From an uncultured Candidatus Competibacteraceae bacterium (GTDB lineage: Bacteria; Pseudomonadota; Gammaproteobacteria; Competibacterales; Competibacteraceae): a stretch of DNA of 19,732 nucleotides. The stretch spans positions 1-19,732 of the forward strand of contig CALMNY010000035.1 in assembly GCA_937872125.1 (NCBI GenBank), in the 5' to 3' direction. Shown one piece after another: positions 13,579-19,732 of this stretch. The position numbers and the translations under genes are program-made. The number at the start of each line of letters is the position of its first letter. The stretch's first letter is position 1. A model generated the notes under the pieces. It worked only from the letters and a program-made list of their open reading frames with translations, did no database searches and was not told where the DNA came from.

Positions 13579-15056
13579 TGATGGCCGCGCAGGGCGACCA
13601 GCAGCGCCCCCAGATCCCGCGCGTCCTGACAGCGCAGCCGGGCGCCGGGTTCGTGGAGGGAGCCGATACAGACCCCCGCCGCGTCGTTCGCCAGCCCAAT
13701 GACGAAGGCCGAGGCAAAAGCGTCGCCGCCGCCCGCGTCGAGCAGTTGCTGGGCGGCGGCGACGTCGGTCAGCACGATCAGGTTAAGGCGGGCGCCCGGC
13801 GGGCGCTCCGGCACCGACTGCGCCAGGCGCGCCAGTGCCGGGGTCAGGACCGCCGCGGGCAGCGCCGCGCCGGCCCCGCCCACGGCTAACTGGTTCAGAT
13901 AGCCGCGCGCGCCGGCCAGAAAGTCGGGTTGCGCCCGGTTGAGGGTTTCCGTATACCCGGGACGCAGATCCCGGGCGTAGGGCGCCACCACCAGGTGCTC
14001 GCCATGCCGCAGGCGCGAGAAACGTTCCTGCGCTTCGGGATGGTCCAACCACGCCAGCAGCCCGTCCTTGGCGGCGCGCAGCCCGCGGCCAAAGGGCCGG
14101 GCGGTGTTGATGGCGATGACCAGCGTCGCCGGCGACAACTGATACTCCAGGTACGTGCGCACCAGGACGCGCAGGGGATGACTTTTGCGCCATTCCGGCG
14201 CCGGCCGGGCGGTGGCGCCGTGCAAGTCCACCGCCCGCGCCCGCCGCGCCAGATACCCGGCCACGGCCGCGAATTCCCGCCGCTTGAGCTGATTGAACAG
14301 GCCCAGGGTGTACCCGGGGAGTGGCGTGCCGTCCATGAGCCACACCGGACACAGGGGCGACTGCAGGCGCGGGTCGGCATTCAAGGCCGTGATCAGGGCC
14401 TCCGGGGCAAACAGGGCGTTCAGGTGCGCCTCATGGGCCAGGTAGTGTTCCGCGGCATTGACATAGCCCGGGTAGAGCCGGCGATGCCCCTGGCCAAACG
14501 CCCGCGCCGGCGGCGGGGTGGTGAAATCGCCGTCCTGCCCCGGGCCCACCGCCAGCCGCAAGGCGTTGATGGTCGCCGCCCCCAGTTCGGAATAGGCCGG
14601 ATGATGCAGCGCGAAGTGCAACTCGTTCGCCGCGGCGCGCCGCGTCAGTTCCGCCCAGGTCGTGCGGCCAAAGGGCGGGAGCCGCCCCGTCCAGTCCCTC
14701 TCGCACCAACCAAACGCCTGCGCCGTCGCGGCCTTGACCCCCAGCACCACCGGTGCGGGATACAGACGCACATCCGCCAACCCAGACCCCTCGGGGGTCT
14801 TGCCGATGCCCAGCCCCCAGTGGGCGTCGGTCTCGGCGTCGGTGAAGGTGGGCGAAAACGTCACCCGAATCCCGGTCGCGGCGGCCAGGTCGTGATACTG
14901 GGCAACGACCGGCTGCAATTCCGGCGTAATGCGCACGTTCAGCGACAGGTGTTCAGCGGCCGCGGACGCGCCGTCGCGGCCGCTTCCGGACAGAAGCGTC
15001 AGGCCCGCGAGGACCAGGAACGCCGGCCACAGTAACCAGGTTAAACGCCAGATCAT
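13575..15056 (-). CDS. Membrane-anchored, solute-binding-like periplasmic protein
   Basis: This 493-residue protein has one N-terminal membrane segment or uncleaved signal (about 4-24) and a large exported part. Residues about 36-240 resemble a type II periplasmic binding fold, with the strand L-N-V-R-I-T-P-E-L-Q-P-V-V and the pattern T-T-W-A-E-L...H-H-P-A-Y-S-E-L-G-A (132-160) that occurs in solute-binding proteins. The C-terminal part (about 395-490, L-N-L-I-V-L-T-D) could be a degenerate von Willebrand A-like domain, but I see no metal-binding MIDAS motif. No transporter genes accompany it, so nutrient uptake is unlikely. A role at the cell surface in mating is a guess. AAGGGG precedes the ATG. 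Confidence 0.65.
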   Translation of the reverse strand: MIWRLTWLLWPAFLVLAGLTLLSGSGRDGASAAAEHLSLNVRITPELQPVVAQYHDLAAATGIRVTFSPTFTDAETDAHWGLGIGKTPEGSGLADVRLYPAPVVLGVKAATAQAFGWCERDWTGRLPPFGRTTWAELTRRAAANELHFALHHPAYSELGAATINALRLAVGPGQDGDFTTPPPARAFGQGHRRLYPGYVNAAEHYLAHEAHLNALFAPEALITALNADPRLQSPLCPVWLMDGTPLPGYTLGLFNQLKRREFAAVAGYLARRARAVDLHGATARPAPEWRKSHPLRVLVRTYLEYQLSPATLVIAINTARPFGRGLRAAKDGLLAWLDHPEAQERFSRLRHGEHLVVAPYARDLRPGYTETLNRAQPDFLAGARGYLNQLAVGGAGAALPAAVLTPALARLAQSVPERPPGARLNLIVLTDVAAAQQLLDAGGGDAFASAFVIGLANDAAGVCIGSLHEPGARLRCQDARDLGALLVALRGHH

Positions 15057-15207
15057 GGGTACCCCTTGCCGATAAAAAAACGTGTATTGCGCACGGTCCT
15101 ATGGTAGAAACATTACCGCGCTACCCGTCCGGCGTACCCGGCGGTACCCCGGCGCGGATCGGCGCGCAACCCCCCCTTTGTCGTCCGGCCCTATTTGGAG
15201 TTGCTGC
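15057..15207. promoter_or_regulatory. Divergent promoter region, AT-rich core
   Basis: This 151-bp gap separates two divergent genes (starts at 15056 and 15208). It contains the only A-tract nearby (15073-15080) and AT-rich bases to about 15116, unusual in this GC-rich window, so promoters for both directions probably lie here. No single -35/-10 pair is convincing. Confidence 0.4.
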
Positions 15208-15510
15208 ATGCCTTTTTTTGCTCGTCGTCATCGCGCGGTCCGTCGGTTGAGCCTGCTGCTCGCCACCCTGGGCGGTGGCCTTTCGCTGCCGGTACAGGCC
15301 CTCCCGCCCACCCCGGCCGACGTGCCGGCGGCCGGGGCCGAGACCCCGCCCGCCACGCCCGCGGAGGACGGCGTCGTGATCCCCGGCCGGCCGGTACGGA
15401 TCACGGTGCCCCCCTATAATCCGGCGCATCCCCCGGTGCCGCTGCATCAGCCCGCCCCGCTGCCGGACGGTGGGCCGACGCCGGTCTCCCTGCCCAGCCG
15501 GGAGGGCTAA
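15208..15510 (+). CDS. Small exported proline-rich protein, unknown function
   Basis: I do not recognise this 100-residue protein. It has a clear signal peptide (basic R5, R6, H7, R8, R11, R12, hydrophobic L-S-L-L-L-A-T-L-G-G-G-L-S-L, cleavage near V-Q-A-L). The rest is proline-rich, with P-P-Y-N-P-A-H-P-P-V-P-L-H-Q-P in the middle. The start is supported by GGAG 7 bp upstream; the longer open frame is not. It is divergent from the solute-binding-like gene and convergent with the HerA-like ATPase. Such proteins can be periplasmic linkers or wall-spanning spacers. Confidence 0.6.
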   Translation: MPFFARRHRAVRRLSLLLATLGGGLSLPVQALPPTPADVPAAGAETPPATPAEDGVVIPGRPVRITVPPYNPAHPPVPLHQPAPLPDGGPTPVSLPSREG

Positions 15511-15622
15511 CGGCGCCGGCGGCGTGGCGCCGCGCCCGGCGCGGGGCGTGACGGCGGGTTGGCCCCGGCGCGCCCGCGCCCCGCGGGCCCGGGGCCGCCG
15601 GTCCGGTGCGCGTCCCCCGCCC
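15511..15622. terminator. Convergent intergenic hairpin-rich region
   Basis: Between two convergent genes lies 112 bp with nested GC-rich inverted repeats (for example GGCGCC in the first 30 bases, and GCGGGC-CCGGGGCC around 15582-15600). It probably ends transcription from both sides. There is no T-run, so the mechanism is uncertain. Confidence 0.35.
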
Positions 15623-17119
15623 TTAGGGCGGGGTGGTGGGCTCGGCATCAATGGTTTCCCAGTCGATGACCACGGAGCGGAATTCCGAGTCGCTGCCCGC
15701 GACCATGGCCACGCCATCCTTGCGCGTATGGTTGAACAAGGCGTTATCCCGCACCCCGAGAAATTTCATCGCGCTCGGCACGTCGTTTTGATTGGTGCGG
15801 AAGCCGACCTTCAGGCAGACATTGGAAAAGACCTGCTTGGGAAAGATCGCCGGACTCTGCGTGACGACGATCAGGCCCACGCCGTACTTCCTCGCTTCGC
15901 TGGCGATACGGTTGAGGATGAACGCTGGCGACTGCCGTTCGGCCGGATTCGCCGGCAGCATGGCCTGGGCCTCGTCCAGCACCACCAGGGTGTCGATCCG
16001 CTCGCCGCGGCGGCGCTGCGGCAACTGCCGGTATTCCCCGCGCTGCCGGGCGGCGCGGAAGATTTTGTTCAGCAGCACGTCGATAAAAAAAATCCGCGGT
16101 TTATCCGGCAGGCGTGACAGATCGTAGCGATTCAGCCCGGCGCGCACCGGCGGCGGGCGCGGGGCGAACACGCCGTGATTGGCCAGACCGTCGATATACA
16201 GCGACAACGTTTCCAGCGCCCGCGCCGCGTTTTTGCGCCGGTAGAGCGCCAGGTCGACCCGCTCCAGGGCAAACGGTCGCGCCGGCGCCGGCGCGGCTCC
16301 CGCCCCCGCCGGCGGGCCCTGGCTCAGGGTGGTGAGGTGGGCGTCCAGCGCGCCGCGCGCCTGCTCGCAGGCGGCCGCGAGTTCCCGCTCCAGCGCCTGG
16401 CGCTGCGCCAGCGCCGCCGGATCGCACGCCGGGCCGTCGGGCAGGGTCGCCAGCTGCGCCCGCGCCTTGAGGATCCCCTTCTCCACCTGCTCCAGTTCGT
16501 GCAGAAAGCCGTGGCCCCCGCCCGCCTCGTCCACCTCCAGCAGGAGATGGCGCAGGAGCGCCTGCAGCGTCTCGACGCTGGGCAACGCCTCCGGGGCGGT
16601 CGTCAGCCACTGCTGCGGGTCGTCGGGATCGATGCCCACCACCCGGTAGGCGTCGAGTAACAACTGGCGCAGGACCACCTCCTGCGCCGCGCGCATCGAC
16701 GACAGGTAGGTGCGGCGCAGCATGTCGACCATGGTGTGGATATGCCGCCGCGGGCCGCCGTTGTCGTTGAGTTCGAACTCGAAGGGGTTGATCCCATAGG
16801 TGGGCGTCAGGGTGCCGAACGCCAGCAGATTCTCCCCCGCCACCCTCAGGTCGCCGTGCTGGTCGATCACATGCAGGTGTTTGCCGGCGCGGGCGAAATG
16901 GCTGATGATGCCCCGCAGCAGCCGGCTTTTCCCCGTGCCGCTGCCGCCCCAGATCACCGCATGCCCATTGGGCTCCTGATCCGGATTCCACGCCCAGATC
17001 TGCTCGCGGCGAAACAATTCCCGCCCAAACACGAACGCCGTCCCGGACGGCGCGGCCGGCGCCGGCGCGGCGGGGGGCGGGCCCGCGGGGCGGGCGGCGG
17101 CCTGCGGCGCCCGCGCCAT
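15623..17119 (-). CDS. HerA-like/conjugative-type P-loop ATPase
   Basis: This 498-residue ATPase resembles HerA/VirB4/TraD-type DNA- or protein-translocating motors. After a Pro/Ala-rich N-terminus (1-26), it has Walker A G-G-S-G-T-G-K-S (58-65) and a following V-I-D-Q-H-G-D strand (84-90). Walker B is T-L-V-V-L-D-E-A-Q (377-385), and I-V-V-T-Q-S-P (417-423) fits the sensor strand of this superfamily. The middle (about 200-280) is a helical insert. Unlike TraD-type coupling proteins it has no N-terminal membrane segments, and it is short for VirB4/TraC. It starts 1 base inside the topoisomerase stop (TGATG), so the two are probably made together and may process the same DNA. Whether it is the element's coupling ATPase is open. 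Confidence 0.85.
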   Translation of the reverse strand: MARAPQAAARPAGPPPAAPAPAAPSGTAFVFGRELFRREQIWAWNPDQEPNGHAVIWGGSGTGKSRLLRGIISHFARAGKHLHVIDQHGDLRVAGENLLAFGTLTPTYGINPFEFELNDNGGPRRHIHTMVDMLRRTYLSSMRAAQEVVLRQLLLDAYRVVGIDPDDPQQWLTTAPEALPSVETLQALLRHLLLEVDEAGGGHGFLHELEQVEKGILKARAQLATLPDGPACDPAALAQRQALERELAAACEQARGALDAHLTTLSQGPPAGAGAAPAPARPFALERVDLALYRRKNAARALETLSLYIDGLANHGVFAPRPPPVRAGLNRYDLSRLPDKPRIFFIDVLLNKIFRAARQRGEYRQLPQRRRGERIDTLVVLDEAQAMLPANPAERQSPAFILNRIASEARKYGVGLIVVTQSPAIFPKQVFSNVCLKVGFRTNQNDVPSAMKFLGVRDNALFNHTRKDGVAMVAGSDSEFRSVVIDWETIDAEPTTPP

Positions 17120-19335
17120 CAGTCCGCGCCACCCGCCGGCGTGACCGCCGCGCGCCCGCGCGACGGGAGGGCGTACTCCACCCCCCAGCCATACACGGCG
17201 TTGCGGGCAAAATAGCAATAGGCGGCGAACGGCTTGCCGGACTTGCCGGTCAGGTCGGGAATGAGCGTCCGCCGGCGACGGGTCAAGGCCGTCGCCAGGG
17301 CGACGGGGTCCTCCTCCCGCAGGAAGTGATCGCAAAACTGCTGCAGCCGTGTCAGGGAGACCTTGAAGTCACACCCGATGGCATTGCAGTTGATCCACGC
17401 CTCATAGGCATAGACGCTCCGCTGACCGCAGGCCGGACAGCGGCCGATCAGTTCCCGCAGCGGGCGATGCTGACTGATAAAGGCGCTCAGCTCCTGGCGG
17501 TTCGCCACGACGTGCTCGGGGAGCTCCACCTGGCGCCGCCGGGCGAGGGCTTCGGCGTAGGCGACCTGCTTGGCGCTCGGCGCCTCGGCGAACGAATCCT
17601 CATAGCCGATCTGCTCCTTGAGCGCTGCGACCCGCGCCACGTAATCGGCAATGACCGTGTTGTAATCGGCTTCCCCCCGCTCCACCTGATCGAGCTGGTG
17701 CTCGAAGTCACGGGCATGGTTGGTGTCATTGAGCCACGGGGCATAGGTCGTGAGCCACTGATCCACCCGCAGCCCGGTATCGGTCACGTAGAGAAATCCG
17801 CCGCGGGTCTCGACATAGCCCCGCTGTTTCAGCCCATCGATGATCCCATCGAGCGTGGAGGGCCGGCCGATGCCCTTGTTGTCGATCATGGTCAGGAAGC
17901 GGCCGATGCCGTAGCGGGGCGGGCAGCGATTGGTCAGTTCCAGGGCCTGACATTCCAGCGGGGTCACTTCCGCGCCGATATCCAGCGCCGGGAAGCACAC
18001 CGTGCGACTTTTATCCTCGTCCTCGTCCTGCCGCTCGCTCGCGTGTTCCCGCTCCCCGTTCAGCCACTCCCAGCCCGGCTCCAGGCACGCATTGGCCCGC
18101 GCCGACAGCCGGTACTGACCCGCCACGTCGACCGTCAGCACCGAGACATCGTAGGTGGCGTCCTTCAACTGCGTGGCGAGGGTCCGGAACCAGATATGGT
18201 CGTAGACCCGCAACTGGTCCTTGGTCAAGGCCTCGCGCAGGGATTCCGGCCAGAACGGCGCGGTGAACTGCGTGGGCCGGATCGCCTCGTGCGCCTGTTG
18301 CGCCTCCGCTCTCTGCACAAAGTGCCGCGGAGTGGTCAGCAGCAGCGAGCGCCGGTCGTCCGGCAATTGCGCGTCGAGCAGGGTGATGATGTCCGCGACC
18401 GCCGCGTCGCTTAAGGCGATGCTGTCCGTGCGCGGGTAGGTGATCAGTCCATGCCGCACCCCGCCCACGGCGATGCCCTCGTACAGCTCCTGCGCCAGCT
18501 GCATGGTTTTTTTCGGCTCGAAGCCGAACAGGTAAAAACAGCAGCGCTGCAGGCGGGCGGTCGTCAGCGGTGGATAGGGCGGCACCTCCAGGTTGCGGTA
18601 CTGATAATTCCACACCCGGTGCGGCTGGGTGCGCAGGGCGTCGAGGGCCTGATCGCGCGCCTCCCACTCGTCCCCGGTGAATTTCTTCGGCAGGGTGAGA
18701 CGGAAGTTCTGCTGGTCCACGCTGTAGTCCGCCACCAGCTTGGTATAGGGCTCGGGGACAAACCGGGCGATCGCCTCCTCGGTGGCGCAGAGGATGCGCA
18801 GGGCCGGCGCGCTCACGCGGCCGATGCCCTTGGTGCGCACCCCCGCCTGCTGGCGGGGTAAATGCCAGCGCATGATCTGCGACACGGGATAGCCGATCTG
18901 GCGGTCGACCAGGCGCCGGGCGATCTGCGCGCAGACCCGCTGGTCGTCGATCCCCCGCAGCCCGGAGACCACCGCCTGCTGGATCGCCGCGGGGGTGATC
19001 TCGCGAAAGGTGATGCGCGCGTAGTCGGTCAGGCCCAGGTGCCGCGCGACATCGGCGGCGATCCGCTCCCCCTCGCGGTCATCGTCGGCGCCGATGAAGA
19101 CCTTCTCGCAGCGCGCCACCGCCGCGCGGATCGTCTCCAGCACCCCGCGCTTGTCCTGGCTGAGCTGCCAGTCGCCGACGTAGTGGCCGTTCTCCGTGGC
19201 AATGCCCAGGCGGGATTTGGGCAGATCGAAGAGATGCCCGCCGGTCGCCACCACCTCCCACCCCTCGGGCCGCGCGCTCAGGTAGCCGGCAATCGTCTTG
19301 GCCTTGGCCGGCGACTCCACAATCAGTAGGTACAT
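17119..19335 (-). CDS. Type IA DNA topoisomerase
   Basis: This 738-residue enzyme nicks and reseals single strands to relax or decatenate DNA. It has the Toprim domain with V-E-S-P-A-K-A-K-T (6-14) and A-D-D-D-R-E-G-E (83-90), the active-site tyrosine in G-L-I-T-Y-P-R-T-D-S (Tyr300), and K-G-I-G-R-P-S-T (487-494). A zinc site C-P-A-C (633-636) with C650 and C655 follows, then a second repeat (G-K-S-G-K-P-F...F-A-R-N). The motif mix lies between TopA and TopB (Topo III). Plasmid-borne homologues include TraE of RP4 and related enzymes of conjugative elements. It is coupled to the downstream HerA-like ATPase, suggesting a shared step in DNA transfer or replication. No strong ribosome site precedes the ATG. 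The sequence looks intact. Confidence 0.95.
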   Translation of the reverse strand: MYLLIVESPAKAKTIAGYLSARPEGWEVVATGGHLFDLPKSRLGIATENGHYVGDWQLSQDKRGVLETIRAAVARCEKVFIGADDDREGERIAADVARHLGLTDYARITFREITPAAIQQAVVSGLRGIDDQRVCAQIARRLVDRQIGYPVSQIMRWHLPRQQAGVRTKGIGRVSAPALRILCATEEAIARFVPEPYTKLVADYSVDQQNFRLTLPKKFTGDEWEARDQALDALRTQPHRVWNYQYRNLEVPPYPPLTTARLQRCCFYLFGFEPKKTMQLAQELYEGIAVGGVRHGLITYPRTDSIALSDAAVADIITLLDAQLPDDRRSLLLTTPRHFVQRAEAQQAHEAIRPTQFTAPFWPESLREALTKDQLRVYDHIWFRTLATQLKDATYDVSVLTVDVAGQYRLSARANACLEPGWEWLNGEREHASERQDEDEDKSRTVCFPALDIGAEVTPLECQALELTNRCPPRYGIGRFLTMIDNKGIGRPSTLDGIIDGLKQRGYVETRGGFLYVTDTGLRVDQWLTTYAPWLNDTNHARDFEHQLDQVERGEADYNTVIADYVARVAALKEQIGYEDSFAEAPSAKQVAYAEALARRRQVELPEHVVANRQELSAFISQHRPLRELIGRCPACGQRSVYAYEAWINCNAIGCDFKVSLTRLQQFCDHFLREEDPVALATALTRRRRTLIPDLTGKSGKPFAAYCYFARNAVYGWGVEYALPSRGRAAVTPAGGAD

Positions 19336-19365
19336 GGCGGGCGGTGCGCGGGACCGGGCGGCGCC

Positions 19366-19602
19366 TCAGGGATAGAGCTCGGCAAAGGCCTTGCGCTTGT
19401 TGTCCGGGGTGTCCAGCGGGGTCAGCAGCGCGACCGGCTTGCTCGACCGCAGCCAGTCCTGACCATCCCAGTAATACACCCGGGCAAAGCGCCCGATTTT
19501 GTAAAACAGACCGAGGTGCATGTGGGTGGCACCGGCGGGTGGCCGCAAGACCCGATCCAGCCACAAGGGGGAGGGGACGCGCGCGGGAGTGGCGGAGGAC
19601 AT
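19366..19602 (-). CDS. Small hypothetical protein upstream of the topoisomerase
   Basis: I do not recognise this 78-residue open frame. Its C-terminal half (M-H-L-G-L-F-Y-K-I-G-R-F-A-R-V-Y-Y-W-D-G-Q-D-W-L) has the aromatic and charged mix of real protein, unlike the Arg/Ala-rich shadows nearby. It ends 30 bp before the topoisomerase start on the same strand. Start choice is weak: no clear ribosome site precedes the ATG at 19602, and an internal ATG 27 codons later (19521) is possible. The remaining 130 bp to the window end hold no supported gene. Confidence 0.5.
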   Translation of the reverse strand: MSSATPARVPSPLWLDRVLRPPAGATHMHLGLFYKIGRFARVYYWDGQDWLRSSKPVALLTPLDTPDNKRKAFAELYP

Positions 19603-19732
19603 GACGGGGCGGGCGGTACGGCACACGGGGGGCCCCGTGCGGAGCGGACCGCTGAGCGCGGCGCGCGCGGCGACCGGCGCCGCCGCCGGCCCCCCCGACA
19701 GCGCGTCCGCTCCCCCACTCCACGAGGCGCAT

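Noticed and set aside
13929..15035. A 368-codon plus-strand open frame
   Set aside because: It is antisense to the solute-binding-like gene, which has a signal segment and a ribosome site; the antisense frame has neither.
17326..18414. A 362-codon plus-strand open frame
   Set aside because: It lies wholly within the topoisomerase on the opposite strand; the topoisomerase carries all family motifs.
19079..19732. A minus-strand open frame reaching the window end
   Set aside because: It is another frame over the topoisomerase start and the small ORF, with an Arg/Ala-rich composition and no motif.

Overview
This GC-rich (roughly two-thirds G+C) window looks like part of a conjugative plasmid, or a plasmid-like conjugative element, from a gammaproteobacterium or a related group such as Acidithiobacillia. 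It carries an F-type (TraL-TraE-TraK) type IV secretion operon, an F-pilin-like gene, an iteron origin with a DnaA box, a Rep-like initiator, a type IA topoisomerase and a CsrA-family regulator. I cannot name the host. No relaxase, coupling protein with membrane segments, oriT or partition locus is recognisable here; they may lie outside the window.

Left part (1-6840, minus strand): a tightly packed operon read right to left. It encodes a DsbC/G-like protein, a VirB1-type lytic transglycosylase, a GspE/PilB-family ATPase, a DsbA-like protein, a second DsbC/G-like protein, a small membrane protein, an OmpA-domain lipoprotein, TraL, TraE and the start of a probable TraK that runs off the window. 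Several junctions are 4-8 bp overlaps. Together these supply the envelope part of a conjugation apparatus plus unusually many periplasmic thiol-redox proteins.

Middle (6841-12345): a 0.76 kb gene-free leader region with alternative hairpins and palindromes, then the pilin gene on the plus strand followed by a large hairpin. Next come nine 18-bp iterons with a perfect DnaA box and an AT-rich stretch, a probable replication origin. A TnpB (IS200/IS605-type) gene follows, broken by a 92-bp insertion and flanked by imperfect repeats. A two-gene unit comes after it: a CsrA-like protein split by an internal insertion, translationally coupled to a transglycosylase-fold protein that lacks the usual catalytic glutamate.

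Right part (12346-19732): the Rep-like initiator on the plus strand, preceded by six helically phased GTCAG repeats. Convergent to it is a membrane-anchored solute-binding-like protein, then a divergent small proline-rich exported protein. A minus-strand pair follows: a type IA topoisomerase overlapping a HerA-like ATPase, with a small unrecognised ORF upstream. Most other long open frames are antisense shadows caused by the high GC.
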